DNA of 64,000 bases from Streptomyces sp. NBC_01788 (lineage in GTDB: Bacteria; Actinomycetota; Actinomycetes; Streptomycetales; Streptomycetaceae). A model generated the notes under the pieces. It saw only the letters and a list, made by a program, of their open reading frames with translations. It did not search any database and was not told the origin of the DNA. This document shows positions 37,835 to 49,839 of the stretch, in pieces. The stretch's first letter is position 1. The number at the start of each line of letters is the position of its first letter. The position numbers and the translations under genes were made by a program. Location of the stretch: positions 6,386,001 through 6,450,000 of the forward strand of contig NZ_CP109090.1 in the NCBI RefSeq assembly GCF_035917575.1. Reading direction: 5' to 3'.

Positions 37835-39244
37835 ATGCTCGATGCGGTCGTGGTGGGTGCGGGGCCGAACGGACTGACCGCTGCCGTGGAGCTCGCCCGC
37901 CGCGGCTTCGACGTGGCGGTGTTCGAGGCGCGGGACACCGTGGGCGGCGGTGCCCGCACCGAGGAACTCACCCTGCCCGGCTTCCGGCACGACCCGTGCT
38001 CCGCCGCGCACCCCCTCGGCATCAACTCGCCCGCGTTCCGCGCCCTGCCCCTGGAGCGCTACGGTCTCGAATGGCTGCACGCCGAGCTGCCCATGGCGCA
38101 CCCCTTCCCGGACGGCACCGCGGCCGTGCTGTCCCGGTCCGTCGCGGAGACTGCCGCCTCCTTCGGACCGCGCGACGCGGGCACGTACCGCAGACTGGTC
38201 CAGCCGTTCCTGCCCAGGTGGGACACCCTCGCCCGCGACTTCATGTCACTGCCCCTGACCGCGCTTCCGCGCGACCCGGTCACCCTGGCCCGCTTCGGCC
38301 TGGTCGGCCTGCCCCCGTCCACCTGGCTGATGCGCCGCTTCCGGGACGAGCGGGCCAGGACCCTCTTCGCCGGACTCGTCGCCCACGTCATGGCACCCCT
38401 AGGCGGCTTCGCCACAGGCGCCGTCGGCCTGGTCTTCGCGCTCGCCGCGCACGCCCGCGGCTGGCCGGTGGCCCGCGGCGGCTCCCAGGCGATCTCCGAC
38501 GCCCTCGCCGCGTACCTCAAGGACCTCGGCGGCGCCGTACACACCGATTACGAGGTCAAGCGCCTCGACGACCTGCCGCCCGCGCGGGCGTACATCTTCG
38601 ACACCTCGCCCACCGCGCTGGCCCGCATCGCCGGACTCGGCCGCTACTACGACGGCTACCGCTACGGCCCCGGCGTCTTCAAGATCGACTACGCCCTGGA
38701 CGGCCCCGTGCCGTGGACCGCGCGGGAGCCCCGCGGCGCCGGCACCGTACAGATCGGCGCCGACAGCGCCGAGATCGGCAGCGCACTGCGCGCCGCGTCC
38801 CGCGAGGGCCACGCACCCGAGCGGCCCTTCCTCATCACCGTCCAGCCCAGCGTCGCCGACCCCACCCGCGCCCCCGAGGGCAAGCAGGTCTTCTGGGCGT
38901 ACGGCCATGTCCCCAACGGCTGGACCGGCGACCTCACCGACGTCGTGGAACGCCAGCTCGAACGCTTCGCCCCCGGCTTCCGTGACCGCGTACTCGCCCG
39001 CGCCACCGCGGGACCGCCCGAGATCGCCGCCCGCAACGCCAACTACGTCGGCGGCGACATCGGCTCCGGCGCGGTCTCCGGGCTCCAGCTCCTGCTGCGC
39101 CCGAAACCGTCGCTGTTCCCGTACAGCACCCCGCATCCGGCCGTCTTCATCTGCTCGTCGGCCACCCCGCCGGGCCCCGGCGTGCACGGCATGTCGGGGC
39201 ACAACGCCGCGAAGGCCGTCTGGAGGAGGCTGCGTCAGACATGA
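37835..39244 (+). CDS. NAD(P)/FAD-dependent oxidoreductase, CrtI/amine-oxidase-like (469 aa)
   Basis: Flavoprotein with the N-terminal dinucleotide fold [21 protein letters not shown] and [20 protein letters not shown], as in phytoene-desaturase-like proteins. The C-terminus has [15 protein letters not shown], the usual FAD-contacting end of this family. No carotenoid gene is nearby, and Streptomyces members of this subgroup are uncharacterised. ATG 37835 follows GAAGG by nine bases; GTG 37826 is equally possible. Its TGA overlaps the ATG of the macro-domain gene (ATGA at 39241-39244), so the two proteins are made together. Confidence 0.87.
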   Translation: MLDAVVVGAGPNGLTAAVELARRGFDVAVFEARDTVGGGARTEELTLPGFRHDPCSAAHPLGINSPAFRALPLERYGLEWLHAELPMAHPFPDGTAAVLSRSVAETAASFGPRDAGTYRRLVQPFLPRWDTLARDFMSLPLTALPRDPVTLARFGLVGLPPSTWLMRRFRDERARTLFAGLVAHVMAPLGGFATGAVGLVFALAAHARGWPVARGGSQAISDALAAYLKDLGGAVHTDYEVKRLDDLPPARAYIFDTSPTALARIAGLGRYYDGYRYGPGVFKIDYALDGPVPWTAREPRGAGTVQIGADSAEIGSALRAASREGHAPERPFLITVQPSVADPTRAPEGKQVFWAYGHVPNGWTGDLTDVVERQLERFAPGFRDRVLARATAGPPEIAARNANYVGGDIGSGAVSGLQLLLRPKPSLFPYSTPHPAVFICSSATPPGPGVHGMSGHNAAKAVWRRLRQT

Positions 39245-39753
39245 CCACCGCCATCACGCTCGTCCAGGGCGACATCACCAGGCAGCGCGCCGACGCGATC
39301 GTCAACGCCGCCAACTCCTCCCTCCTCGGCGGCGGTGGCGTCGACGGCGCCATCCACCGGCGCGGCGGCCCCGCGATCCTTCAGGAGTGCCGCGCCCTGC
39401 GCGCCTCCGGGTACGGCAAGGGCCTGCCTGCGGGCCAGGCGGTCGCCACCACGGCCGGCGAACTGGACGCCCTCTGGGTGATCCACACCGTCGGCCCCGT
39501 CCACAGCGACGCCGAGGACCGCTCGCACCTGCTGGCCTCCTGCTACCGCACGTCCCTCCACGTCGCCGACGAGCTGGGCGCGCGCACCGTGGCGTTTCCG
39601 GCGATCTCCACGGGCGTCTACCGCTGGCCGATGGACGACGCGGCCCGAATCGCGGTGGAGACCGTGCGGGAGACCGGCTCCTCGGTCGAGGAGGTCCGCT
39701 TCGTCCTCTTCGACGACCGGGCCCACCAGGCGTTCGCGGCGCAGGTCGGCTGA
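39241..39753 (+). CDS. Macro-domain ADP-ribose hydrolase (170 aa)
   Basis: MacroD-type macro domain: [39 protein letters not shown], containing the substrate Asn/Asp residues of O-acetyl-ADP-ribose deacetylases, then [23 protein letters not shown] and [13 protein letters not shown]. It should remove mono-ADP-ribose from proteins or deacetylate O-acetyl-ADP-ribose. It is coupled to the upstream flavoprotein by a 4-bp overlap. Length is standard for stand-alone macro proteins. Confidence 0.92.
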   Translation: MTTAITLVQGDITRQRADAIVNAANSSLLGGGGVDGAIHRRGGPAILQECRALRASGYGKGLPAGQAVATTAGELDALWVIHTVGPVHSDAEDRSHLLASCYRTSLHVADELGARTVAFPAISTGVYRWPMDDAARIAVETVRETGSSVEEVRFVLFDDRAHQAFAAQVG

Positions 39754-39785
39754 CCCGGCCGACTCCTGTCCGGGACGGAACTCCG

Positions 39786-39820
39786 GCAAATTGCCCTATA
39801 AAATGATGAATTATGGCGGG
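39786..39820 (+). promoter_or_regulatory. AT-rich promoter/operator upstream of the MntP-like gene
   Basis: AAATTGCCCTATAAAATGATGAATTATGG (39788-39816) is one of the most AT-rich stretches of the region. ATAA and TTAT (39799-39802 and 39811-39814) form the ends of an imperfect dyad, a plausible site for a metal-sensing repressor, and TATAAA may act as a -10 box. The remaining 65 bp before the GTG can form GC hairpins but lack a recognisable yybP-ykoY core. Confidence 0.3.
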
Positions 39821-39880
39821 TAGGAGCCGAGGCGGACGCGCTCACGCCGGCGTCGGCCGTCATCGGGCAGTGGCGCCGCC

Positions 39881-40420
39881 GTGATCTGGGAGATGCTGGG
39901 CCTGGGTTTCGTGCTCAGCCTGGACAACTTCCGGGTGGCGATCGCGCTCGGTACCGTCCCCTTCGGCCTGAAACGCGCGGTGCAGGTGGCGCTGACCTTC
40001 GGGCTGTGGGACGCGGTCATGCCCCTGGTCGGGCTGCTGATCGGCCGCGAGATCGGGGAGGCCGTCGGGGGCGTCGCGGACGTGGTGGGTGCGCTCGCGC
40101 TCGGCGGGTACGGCCTCTACCTCGTCGTCTCGGCCCTCCGTAACCCCGAGCCGGACGAGCTGGACCACCCGTGGGCGCTGTTCGGCATCCCGCTGACGCT
40201 GAGCCTGGACAACTTGGTGGCCGGGGCGAGCCTCGGGATCCTCGGACTCTCGCCGTGGGTCGCGGCCCCCGTCTTCGGCCTCATCACGGCCGTGATGTCG
40301 CTGATCGGGCTCCGGCTCGGGCGGGCCGCCGCGCGCCTCGTCCGGATCCGCGCGGACCTGGTGAGCGGGGTCAGCCTGATCATTGCCGCCGCGGTGCTGC
40401 CGCTGCTGTTCGGCGGCTAG
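39881..40420 (+). CDS. MntP-like manganese efflux pump (179 aa)
   Basis: Six-segment membrane protein made of two inverted halves, each with the conserved acidic motif: LGFVLSLDNFRVAIALG in the first and PLTLSLDNLVAGASLG in the second. This LSLDN pair is the signature of MntP/cadmium-resistance-transporter-like exporters. GTG 39881 is the start. The 3' end overlaps the end of pqqE on the other strand by 41 bp, so the two transcripts are complementary there. Confidence 0.87.
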   Translation: MIWEMLGLGFVLSLDNFRVAIALGTVPFGLKRAVQVALTFGLWDAVMPLVGLLIGREIGEAVGGVADVVGALALGGYGLYLVVSALRNPEPDELDHPWALFGIPLTLSLDNLVAGASLGILGLSPWVAAPVFGLITAVMSLIGLRLGRAAARLVRIRADLVSGVSLIIAAAVLPLLFGG

Positions 40421-41498
40421 TCCGGTGCGCCCGGGGGACCAGCGCGGGGGCGTCGGTCCGCGAGCCGGCGTTGGCGGCCTCGACCGCCCGGGCGACCAGA
40501 TCGTGGTCGGGCGACAGATGGCAGACCGGGTCGGTGCGGGCGGCGTCGCCGGTGAGCAGGAACGCCTGGCAGCGGCACCCGCCGAAGTCGACCTCCCGCC
40601 GGGGGCAGCTCCGGCAGGGTTCCGGCATCCAGTCGGTCCCCCGGAACGCGTTCATCACCGGGGAGTCGGCCCAGATCCGCTCCAGCGAGTCCTCCCGCAC
40701 ACTGGCCCGGGGCAACGGCAGGGACTGGGCGGCCGGACAGGGCAGCACGTCGCCGTTCGGCGTCACCGTCAGCATCCGGGAGGCCCAGCCGTCCATGCAG
40801 GGCTTCGGGTAGCGGCTGTAGTAGTCGGGAAGGACGTAGATGATGTCCATGCGGTCCCGCAGCCGCTCGCGGGCGGCCCGTGCGACGGCCTCGGCCGCCT
40901 CCAGCTGGGCCCGGCTCGGCAGCAGCGCGGCACGGTTGCGCCAGGCCCAGCCGTAGTACTGGGTGTTGGCCAGCTCCACCCGGTCCGCGCCCGCCTCCTC
41001 GGCCAGCCCCAGCACCTCGGCGACGCGGTCGATGTTGTACCGGTGCAGCACCACGTTCACGGTGAGCGGCCAGCCCAGCTCCTTGACCAGGCCCATCGCC
41101 TCGATCTTGCGCCGGAAGGAAGGGAACCCGGCGATCCGGTCGGACACGGCAGGCTCGTCGGCCTGGATGCTGATCTGTACATGGTCAAGGCCCGCGGCCC
41201 GCAGCCGCTCGGCCCTCGGACGCGAGAACCCGACGGCGCTGGTGATGAGGTTGGTGTAGAGACCCAGGTCGTGGGCGACCGCCACGATCTCCACCAGGTC
41301 GCGCCGCAGCAGCGGCTCCCCGCCGGACAGATGGCACTGGAGCACCCCCAGGTCGGCGGCCTCGGCCAGCACCCGCTGCCACTCCTCGGTGGCCAGCTCG
41401 TCCCGGTGGTCGCCCAGGTTCAGCGGGTTCGAGCAGTACGGGCAGGCCAGCGGGCACCGGTAGGTCAGCTCGGCGAGCAGTCCGTACGGGCTATCCAT
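40380..41498 (-). CDS. pqqE: PqqE, radical SAM PqqA ligase (372 aa)
   Basis: Forms the first carbon-carbon bond of PQQ, joining Glu and Tyr within the PqqA peptide, with the help of PqqD. The radical SAM cluster motif is PLACPYCSNPLNLG (Cx3Cx2C). The C-terminal SPASM region supplies auxiliary cluster cysteines: LPCPAAQSLPLP and PCRSCPRREVDFGGCRCQAF. Typical length plus a basic Ala/Arg tail. ATG 41498 overlaps the pqqD stop by eight bases, indicating coupling. It is the last gene of the pqq operon and overlaps the convergent mntP-like gene. Confidence 0.95.
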   Translation of the reverse strand: MDSPYGLLAELTYRCPLACPYCSNPLNLGDHRDELATEEWQRVLAEAADLGVLQCHLSGGEPLLRRDLVEIVAVAHDLGLYTNLITSAVGFSRPRAERLRAAGLDHVQISIQADEPAVSDRIAGFPSFRRKIEAMGLVKELGWPLTVNVVLHRYNIDRVAEVLGLAEEAGADRVELANTQYYGWAWRNRAALLPSRAQLEAAEAVARAARERLRDRMDIIYVLPDYYSRYPKPCMDGWASRMLTVTPNGDVLPCPAAQSLPLPRASVREDSLERIWADSPVMNAFRGTDWMPEPCRSCPRREVDFGGCRCQAFLLTGDAARTDPVCHLSPDHDLVARAVEAANAGSRTDAPALVPRAHRTSRRTAAAAPRRQ

Positions 41499-41829
41499 CG
41501 GCGAGCTCCACCCAGCGCCGGGCGACGAGCCGGGCCAGGAACCGCCGCACCTCGTCGCCGGGAACGGAGTCGTAGTGCGCGCCCAGCTCCGCCACGATCC
41601 CGGCCACGGTGTGCCGCCCGTCGCACAGCCTCAGGATGTCCGCGCCGCTGCCGTTCAGCACCACCACCGTCTCGGGGTGCAGCAGGACCGGACGCTGCCT
41701 GGTCCGGGAGAAGGCCAGCCGGACATGGCGCGCGAGGCGGGGCCGGTCCGAGCCGGACACCTCGACGCCGGGGCGGGTTCCGGCGGTCGTCTGCTTCGTT
41801 CCGGTAGGGGTCGGGTCCATGATGGTCAC
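41491..41829 (-). CDS. pqqD: PqqD, PqqA chaperone (112 aa)
   Basis: Winged-helix RiPP recognition element protein that binds PqqA and presents it to PqqE. Family landmarks: [54 protein letters not shown] and a C-terminal [15 protein letters not shown] 41829 overlaps the pqqC stop by the GTGA arrangement; the first 30 residues are a non-conserved extension. It is a separate gene here, not fused to pqqC as in some bacteria. Confidence 0.93.
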   Translation of the reverse strand: MTIMDPTPTGTKQTTAGTRPGVEVSGSDRPRLARHVRLAFSRTRQRPVLLHPETVVVLNGSGADILRLCDGRHTVAGIVAELGAHYDSVPGDEVRRFLARLVARRWVELADG

Positions 41830-42527
41830 TCCGGATAGGCCTGGTCGACGGCGTCCATCAGGCTCCACAGGACGTCGCACTTGAACGACAGCGCGTCGAG
41901 GGCGCGCGCCTGGGACTCGGCGGAGAGGCAGTGCGCGGTGACCACTTCCAGGGCGTGCTCGCAGTCGCGGGGCGCCTGCTCCAGGCGGGCCCGGAAATAC
42001 GCGAGACCCTCGGGGTCGATCCACGGGTACCACCGCTCGAACGCGGCCAGCCGCGCCGCCATCAGGTCCGGCGCGAACAGCTCCGTGAGCGAGGACGCCA
42101 CCGCTTCCACCCACGGGCGGGTCCGTGTGAAGGTGACGTAGGCGTCGACGGCGAACCGCACCCCGGGCACCAGGTGCCGGTGGTCCCTGACTTCCTCACG
42201 GGTCAGCCCGGCTGCCTCGCCGAGACGCAGCCATGCCTCGATGCCGCCCTCGCCGGCGGCGGTGCCGTCGTGGTCGAGGATCCGCCGGATCCAGCGGCGC
42301 CGTACCTCCACGTCCGGGCAGTTGGAGAGGATCGCGGCGTCCTTGCGGGGGATGTTCTCCTGGTAGTAGAAGCGGTTGGCCACCCAGCCCCGGATCTGCC
42401 CGCGACTGAGCCGGCCGGCGTTCATCCGGACGTGGAACGGGTGCTGGTCGTGGTACCGCCGCGAGTGGTCCCGCAGCGCCTCGACGAAGCCGTCGGCGCC
42501 GGTCCTCGTGGTCGTCGTTGTCGTCAC
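41826..42527 (-). CDS. pqqC: PqqC, pyrroloquinoline-quinone synthase (233 aa)
   Basis: Cofactor-free oxidase that performs the last ring closure and eight-electron oxidation of PQQ synthesis. The heme-oxygenase-like helical bundle has [43 protein letters not shown] and [20 protein letters not shown], all diagnostic for PqqC. GTG 42527 starts a Thr-rich leader (TTTTTTR) before the conserved part. It follows pqqB by four bases and overlaps pqqD. Confidence 0.95.
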   Translation of the reverse strand: MTTTTTTRTGADGFVEALRDHSRRYHDQHPFHVRMNAGRLSRGQIRGWVANRFYYQENIPRKDAAILSNCPDVEVRRRWIRRILDHDGTAAGEGGIEAWLRLGEAAGLTREEVRDHRHLVPGVRFAVDAYVTFTRTRPWVEAVASSLTELFAPDLMAARLAAFERWYPWIDPEGLAYFRARLEQAPRDCEHALEVVTAHCLSAESQARALDALSFKCDVLWSLMDAVDQAYPE

Positions 42528-42531
42528 GGCT

Positions 42532-43419
42532 CTACACCCGGACTTCCAGACCGTCCATGGCCACTTCCATGCCGCTCTCCTCCACGGTACGCCGCTCGGG
42601 CGTGTCCTCCAGAAGGACCGGATTGGTGTTGTTCATGTGCACGAAGATCGTCCGGCCCACGCCGAGCGACGGGAGCTGGGCCAGGCTGCCGTCCGGGCCG
42701 CCGATGGGCAGATGGCCCATCTCCCGGGACGTCTTGGCGGCCAGGCCGAGCCGTACGAGCTCGTCGTCGCGCCAGCAGGTTCCGTCGATCAGCAGGCAGG
42801 CGCAGCCCTCGATCTCCGCGCGCAGCTCCGGCGTCAGCGACTGCACCCCCGGCAGGTACACCAGCGTTGCCCCGCTGCGCTCGTCGGTCAGCCGGTAGCC
42901 GACGACGCGGCCGTGGTCCGTCCCGGTTCCGAAGCGGTCCCGCTTGCTGGTGGGCACGTCGAACGCCCGGGAGGACAGCCCGTCCGCCAGGGCGAGACAG
43001 GCGCCGGGGGCCACTGCCCGCCACTCGACCGGGCAGTAGCGTTCGAGCGTGCGCAGGATCCCCGAGCCGCTGAGCAGGGTCTCGTGCGTCGCGGGTGTGG
43101 CGTACAGCCGCAGGGCGCGGGCCTCGCGCAGCAGGAGCAGGCCGAGCGTGTGGTCCAGCTCGGCGTCGGTGAGCAGCACCGCCTCCAGCGGCGTGGTGCG
43201 GTCGTCGTGCGGGTGCAGGCCGGGGAAGGCCTCGATCTGGGTGCGGACGTCGGGTGAGGCGTTGACGAGGAACCACCTGCGGCCGTCGGCGCTGACCGCG
43301 ACCGACGACTGCGTGCGCGCGAGCCCGGTCCGGGAGCGGACCTCGGTGCACACCGGGCAGCCGCAGTTCCACTGCGGGGAGCCGCCCCCCGCCGCCGAGC
43401 CCAGTACGCGCAGCAACAC
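42532..43419 (-). CDS. pqqB: PqqB, metallo-hydrolase-fold hydroxylase (295 aa)
   Basis: Metallo-beta-lactamase-fold protein reported to hydroxylate the PqqA-derived glutamate-tyrosine intermediate. It begins [24 protein letters not shown], with the PqqB zinc cysteines, and continues with [24 protein letters not shown], the altered metal motif [19 protein letters not shown], and [11 protein letters not shown] near the C-terminus. GTG 43419 has GGAG 11 bases upstream. Separated from pqqA by 125 bp that hold two strong hairpins. Confidence 0.95.
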   Translation of the reverse strand: MLLRVLGSAAGGGSPQWNCGCPVCTEVRSRTGLARTQSSVAVSADGRRWFLVNASPDVRTQIEAFPGLHPHDDRTTPLEAVLLTDAELDHTLGLLLLREARALRLYATPATHETLLSGSGILRTLERYCPVEWRAVAPGACLALADGLSSRAFDVPTSKRDRFGTGTDHGRVVGYRLTDERSGATLVYLPGVQSLTPELRAEIEGCACLLIDGTCWRDDELVRLGLAAKTSREMGHLPIGGPDGSLAQLPSLGVGRTIFVHMNNTNPVLLEDTPERRTVEESGMEVAMDGLEVRV

Positions 43420-43445
43420 TCCGTCACTCCGTTCGTCGAGGGTCC

Positions 43446-43525
43446 GGGCCCGTCACGGGCCCGGCCGTTCACGGCCGCCCGTGGCCGAGCCTCCGGAGGG
43501 CGCCGGACCAGGTCCGGCGCCCTCC
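43446..43525 (-). terminator. Two GC hairpins between pqqA and pqqB (attenuator)
   Basis: A near-perfect palindrome with 15-bp arms and a single central base lies at 43495-43525 (arms GGAGGGCGCCGGACC and complement). A second, smaller hairpin GGGCCCG-TCA-CGGGCCC lies around 43446-43462. Placed directly after the PqqA coding sequence, these would partly terminate transcription and give more pqqA than pqqBCDE mRNA, the ratio expected for a consumed peptide precursor. Confidence 0.65.
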
Positions 43526-43544
43526 CGCGTTCGCCGGTCCGCGG

Positions 43545-43640
43545 TCAGTCCTCCAGCCTGGCGACGTACATGGTCACCTCGGCCGCGACCGCGATCTCCT
43601 CGAACTCGGGCGTCTCCCACACTTCGAGCTGGGACTCCAT
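43545..43640 (-). CDS. pqqA: PqqA, PQQ precursor peptide (31 aa)
   Basis: Tiny gene encoding MESQLEVWETPEFEEIAVAA followed by EVTMYVARLED. The Glu and Tyr that become PQQ are Glu21 and Tyr25, with the invariant E-x3-Y spacing (EVTMY). The length is within the usual 22-35 residue range. AGGAGGTGA four bases before ATG 43640 is a near-ideal ribosome-binding site. It lies directly downstream of the PQQ dehydrogenase gene (45-bp gap), so enzyme and cofactor precursor are transcribed together. Confidence 0.95.
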   Translation of the reverse strand: MESQLEVWETPEFEEIAVAAEVTMYVARLED

Positions 43641-43659
43641 GGATTCACCTCCTCTCTGC

Positions 43660-43678
43660 CCGGACCGGGCAGGTCCGG
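43660..43678 (-). terminator. Small hairpin between the dehydrogenase and pqqA
   Basis: CCGGACC (43660-43666), loop GGGCA, GGTCCGG (43672-43678). A 7-bp GC stem directly after the dehydrogenase stop. It could end some transcripts or protect the 3' end of the dehydrogenase mRNA before the pqqA ribosome-binding site. Confidence 0.45.
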
Positions 43679-43685
43679 TCACGCG

Positions 43686-45386
43686 CTACGGCGATTCCGG
43701 GAGGGCGAAGACCATCAGGGCGCTTCCGTGCCCCGCGCCGAGCATGCCGGGCAGGAACCCCTCGGCCCATCCGCCCCAGCCGACGGGCACGGCGATGTAC
43801 TGCCTGCCCTCGACCATGTAGGTGGTCGGGTTGCTGTGGTGGCCGCTTCCGCACTGGAACTGCCACAACGTCTCCCCGGTACGGGCGTCGAGCGCGACGA
43901 ACTCCCCTGAGGGTTTACCGGCGAACACCAGGTCGCCGCCGGTGGCCAGCACCGAGGCGCACATCGGGAGTTCGTTGCGCCGGCGCCACTTCTCCTCGCC
44001 GTTCGCATCGAACGCGCTGATGGACCCGGCCATGTCCTCGATGTCCACCTGAACGCCCGCGCCCCAGTACGGAATGCTCTCCTTGAACTCCCGGCGCCGC
44101 CGGGTGGCCGTGGCCCCGGTGTCCTGTACCGGGACGTAGAAGAGCCCGGTCTTGGGACTGTAGGCCGCGTGGGTCCATTCCTTGGCGCCGGCCGGACCCG
44201 GGTAGAAGTGGACCGGCACTCCCTCCTTGTCCGGGTACATCTTGGCCGTCACCTGGCCGTCCCGTGTGATCGCTCCCCAGGTGATGCGGTCCACGAACGG
44301 GGTGATCCGGATCCGCTCACCGTTGGTGCGGTCGAGGACGAAGAAGTAGCCGTTCTTGTCGAAGTGACCGAGCAGCTTGCGGCCGTCGTGCTCGAAGAGG
44401 ATGCACTCGGCGATGCTGTCGTAGTCCCACACGTCGTGCGGGGTGCACTGGTAGTACCAGCGGATCCGGCCGCTGTCCACGTCGACGGCGATGATGCTGT
44501 CGGTGAAGAGGTTGTCGCCCTCGCGGACGGCTCCGTCGAAGTCGGGCGCCGGGTTGCCGGTGCCGACGTACAGCAGGTTCGTCTCGGGGTCGAAGGTGCC
44601 GGTGACCCAGCAGTTCGCCCCGCCTCGGGCCCAGGCCTCACCGTCGGCGGGCCAGGTCTCCGAGCCGGGCTCGCCGGGCTTGGGCACCGTGTAGCAGCGC
44701 CACTGGTGCTCGCCGGTCTCGAGGCCGAACGCGTCGAGGTGGCCCCGCACGCCGAACTCGCCGCCGGAGCTGCCGACGATGACCATGTTCTTCACGACCA
44801 GCGGGGCCAGCGTGGCACTCTCCCCGGCCCGGACGTCACCGTAGGTCCTGTCCCAGACCCGCTTGCCGGTGGTGGCGTCGAGCGCGATCATACGGGCGTT
44901 CGCCGTGACGAAGAAGACCTTTCCCTGAGCCACGGCGACCCCGCGGTTGACGTTCCCGCAGCACAGGGAGACGTCGAAGGGGACCGCGTGCTTGTACCGC
45001 CAGATCTCCACACCAGTCTTCGCGTCGAGGGCCCAGACCCAGCCGTCCCAGCCGGAGACGAACATGACCCCGTCCACGACGATCGGGGCGGCCTCGAACG
45101 AGTAGGTCGACGCGCCGGCGATCAGACCGGTCGTGCCGGCCTGGAACACCCACGCGGGGACCATGCGCTTGACGGTCTCCGTGTTGATCTGGTCCAGCGG
45201 ACTGTACCGCTGCCCGTCGTAGGAGCCGTAGTAGGTGAGCCAGTTCTGGGGTTCCTGGCGGGCGTTGAGCAGGCGCTCGTAGTCGACATGGGCCACCACG
45301 GGTGGCGCGATGTCCCCGCCCGCGACCTTGCCGCTCAGGGTTCCCTGGTCGACGGCCCAGCCCGCGTCCACGTAGTCGACGGACAT
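43686..45386 (-). CDS. PQQ-dependent alcohol dehydrogenase, probable lanthanide type (566 aa)
   Basis: Eight-bladed quinoprotein beta-propeller oxidising methanol, ethanol or other alcohols. Seen: NWLTYYGSYDGQRYSPLDQI at the N-terminus, the vicinal Cys142-Cys143 pair (LCCGNVNRG) that stacks on PQQ, metal ligands Glu210 (SSGGEFGVRG) and Asn278 (GTGNPAPDF), and catalytic Asp321 in WDYDS. Asp323 two residues later is the extra ligand that marks lanthanide-dependent XoxF/PedH-type enzymes; calcium enzymes have Ala or Ser there. No signal peptide is seen at ATG 45386 (AAGGAGGT seven bases upstream), although relatives are periplasmic or extracellular. No cytochrome c gene is nearby. It starts 19 bp after the cupredoxin-like gene and precedes pqqA. 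Confidence 0.93.
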   Translation of the reverse strand: MSVDYVDAGWAVDQGTLSGKVAGGDIAPPVVAHVDYERLLNARQEPQNWLTYYGSYDGQRYSPLDQINTETVKRMVPAWVFQAGTTGLIAGASTYSFEAAPIVVDGVMFVSGWDGWVWALDAKTGVEIWRYKHAVPFDVSLCCGNVNRGVAVAQGKVFFVTANARMIALDATTGKRVWDRTYGDVRAGESATLAPLVVKNMVIVGSSGGEFGVRGHLDAFGLETGEHQWRCYTVPKPGEPGSETWPADGEAWARGGANCWVTGTFDPETNLLYVGTGNPAPDFDGAVREGDNLFTDSIIAVDVDSGRIRWYYQCTPHDVWDYDSIAECILFEHDGRKLLGHFDKNGYFFVLDRTNGERIRITPFVDRITWGAITRDGQVTAKMYPDKEGVPVHFYPGPAGAKEWTHAAYSPKTGLFYVPVQDTGATATRRRREFKESIPYWGAGVQVDIEDMAGSISAFDANGEEKWRRRNELPMCASVLATGGDLVFAGKPSGEFVALDARTGETLWQFQCGSGHHSNPTTYMVEGRQYIAVPVGWGGWAEGFLPGMLGAGHGSALMVFALPESP

Positions 45387-45405
45387 GTGCTCCACCTCCT
45401 TCTGC

Positions 45406-45867
45406 CTACGGGCGCGGCTGTTCGGGGCGGTCCAGGCGGGCCTCCGGCGGAGCGTCGCCCATGACGACGATGGCCCCGGTCAGCCCGCGGCCCTCGTCGT
45501 TGCCGGTGGGCGAGCCGTACCAGTAGTAGCCGGGCCCGTCGAGGTTGAGGGCCGCCCGTCCTCGTGACTGGTTCACCAGCCAGATGAACTTCCGGTCGCC
45601 GTTGCTGGGCAGGAGCGCGCAGTGCGTGTTGTTGTCGTCATTGACGAGTTCGAGCTCGATGTCGCCTCCATGGGGCATGACCAGGATGGAGGGGTCCCAG
45701 GCCAGCTCGTCCGGGTTGATGCGAAGGGTGGCGTGCATGCGGCCGTCAGGCCCCACGGTGGCCTGCCCAATGGTTCCCGTGCCGAGCACCTGGCCCAGCG
45801 CTGCCTTGTTCTGTCCGGCCAACCCGATCTTGTCCAGCAAATCGGATCGTTCCTTCGCGGTCGTCAT
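45406..45867 (-). CDS. Cupredoxin-fold protein lacking copper ligands (153 aa)
   Basis: After a helical N-terminus (AKERSDLLDKIGLAGQNKAAL GQVL) comes a cupredoxin-like beta sandwich: MHATLRINPDELAWDPSILV, GGDIELELVNDDNNTHCALLP and a C-terminal PGYYWYGSPTGNDEGRGLTG-AIVV loop. In plastocyanin-like proteins that loop supplies Cys, His and Met; here the positions read Gly/Ser, Asn and Leu, so a type I copper site is not possible. No signal peptide is visible. ATG 45867. It is co-transcribed with the dehydrogenase and may be a subunit, chaperone or electron-transfer docking protein; role unknown. Confidence 0.75.
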   Translation of the reverse strand: MTTAKERSDLLDKIGLAGQNKAALGQVLGTGTIGQATVGPDGRMHATLRINPDELAWDPSILVMPHGGDIELELVNDDNNTHCALLPSNGDRKFIWLVNQSRGRAALNLDGPGYYWYGSPTGNDEGRGLTGAIVVMGDAPPEARLDRPEQPRP

Positions 45868-45884
45868 CGGGGCTTCACTCTCCT

Positions 45885-45930
45885 CACCCGAATCCGAAAG
45901 GGTAAAAAATTGGTCATCAATAAACACGCT
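45885..45930 (-). promoter_or_regulatory. Probable promoter of the cupredoxin-dehydrogenase-pqq unit
   Basis: The 181-bp gap after katG contains a marked AT-rich block; on the minus strand GTGTTTATTGATGACC is followed by AATTTTTTACCCTTTCGG. TTGATG may serve as -35. This suggests the dehydrogenase and pqq genes can be transcribed separately from katG. Confidence 0.4.
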
Positions 45931-46048
45931 ACGCCGCAGGAACCACACCGGTCGGCTCCTGCCGTTCGTCCGCGATCGGCCGCCGTTCGCACCCGATGTG
46001 CCGCCGCTGGGAGGCACGCACACATCAGGCGGCTCCAGGCACCGGGCA

Positions 46049-49731
<3,683 letters not shown>

Positions 49732-49785
49732 GGTTCAGAACCGCCCTTGGCCCCTCCCCGTCGCCACAGAACTGCATTCCCCACC

Positions 49786-49839
49786 CTAGTGCCGCGACCG
49801 GAAAGGTTCACCGGCTCGCGAGGCCCGGCACCGCACTAG
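49786..49839. mobile_element. Short CTAG-flanked element remnant
   Basis: A 46-bp sequence beginning TGCCGCGACCGGAAAGG and ending GGCACCGCA lies between CTAG at 49786-49789 and CTAG at 49836-49839. The outer seven bases with CTAG are inverted (CTAGTGC / GCACTAG). It resembles a miniature or solo IS end. The right CTAG provides the TAG stop of the DUF488 gene, the same arrangement as at 2222-2225 and at the IS630 insertion. Confidence 0.45.

Noticed and set aside
39815..39880. yybP-ykoY manganese riboswitch upstream of the MntP-like gene
   Set aside because: The conserved core is not present and the leader is too short; only an AT-rich promoter-like patch is supported.
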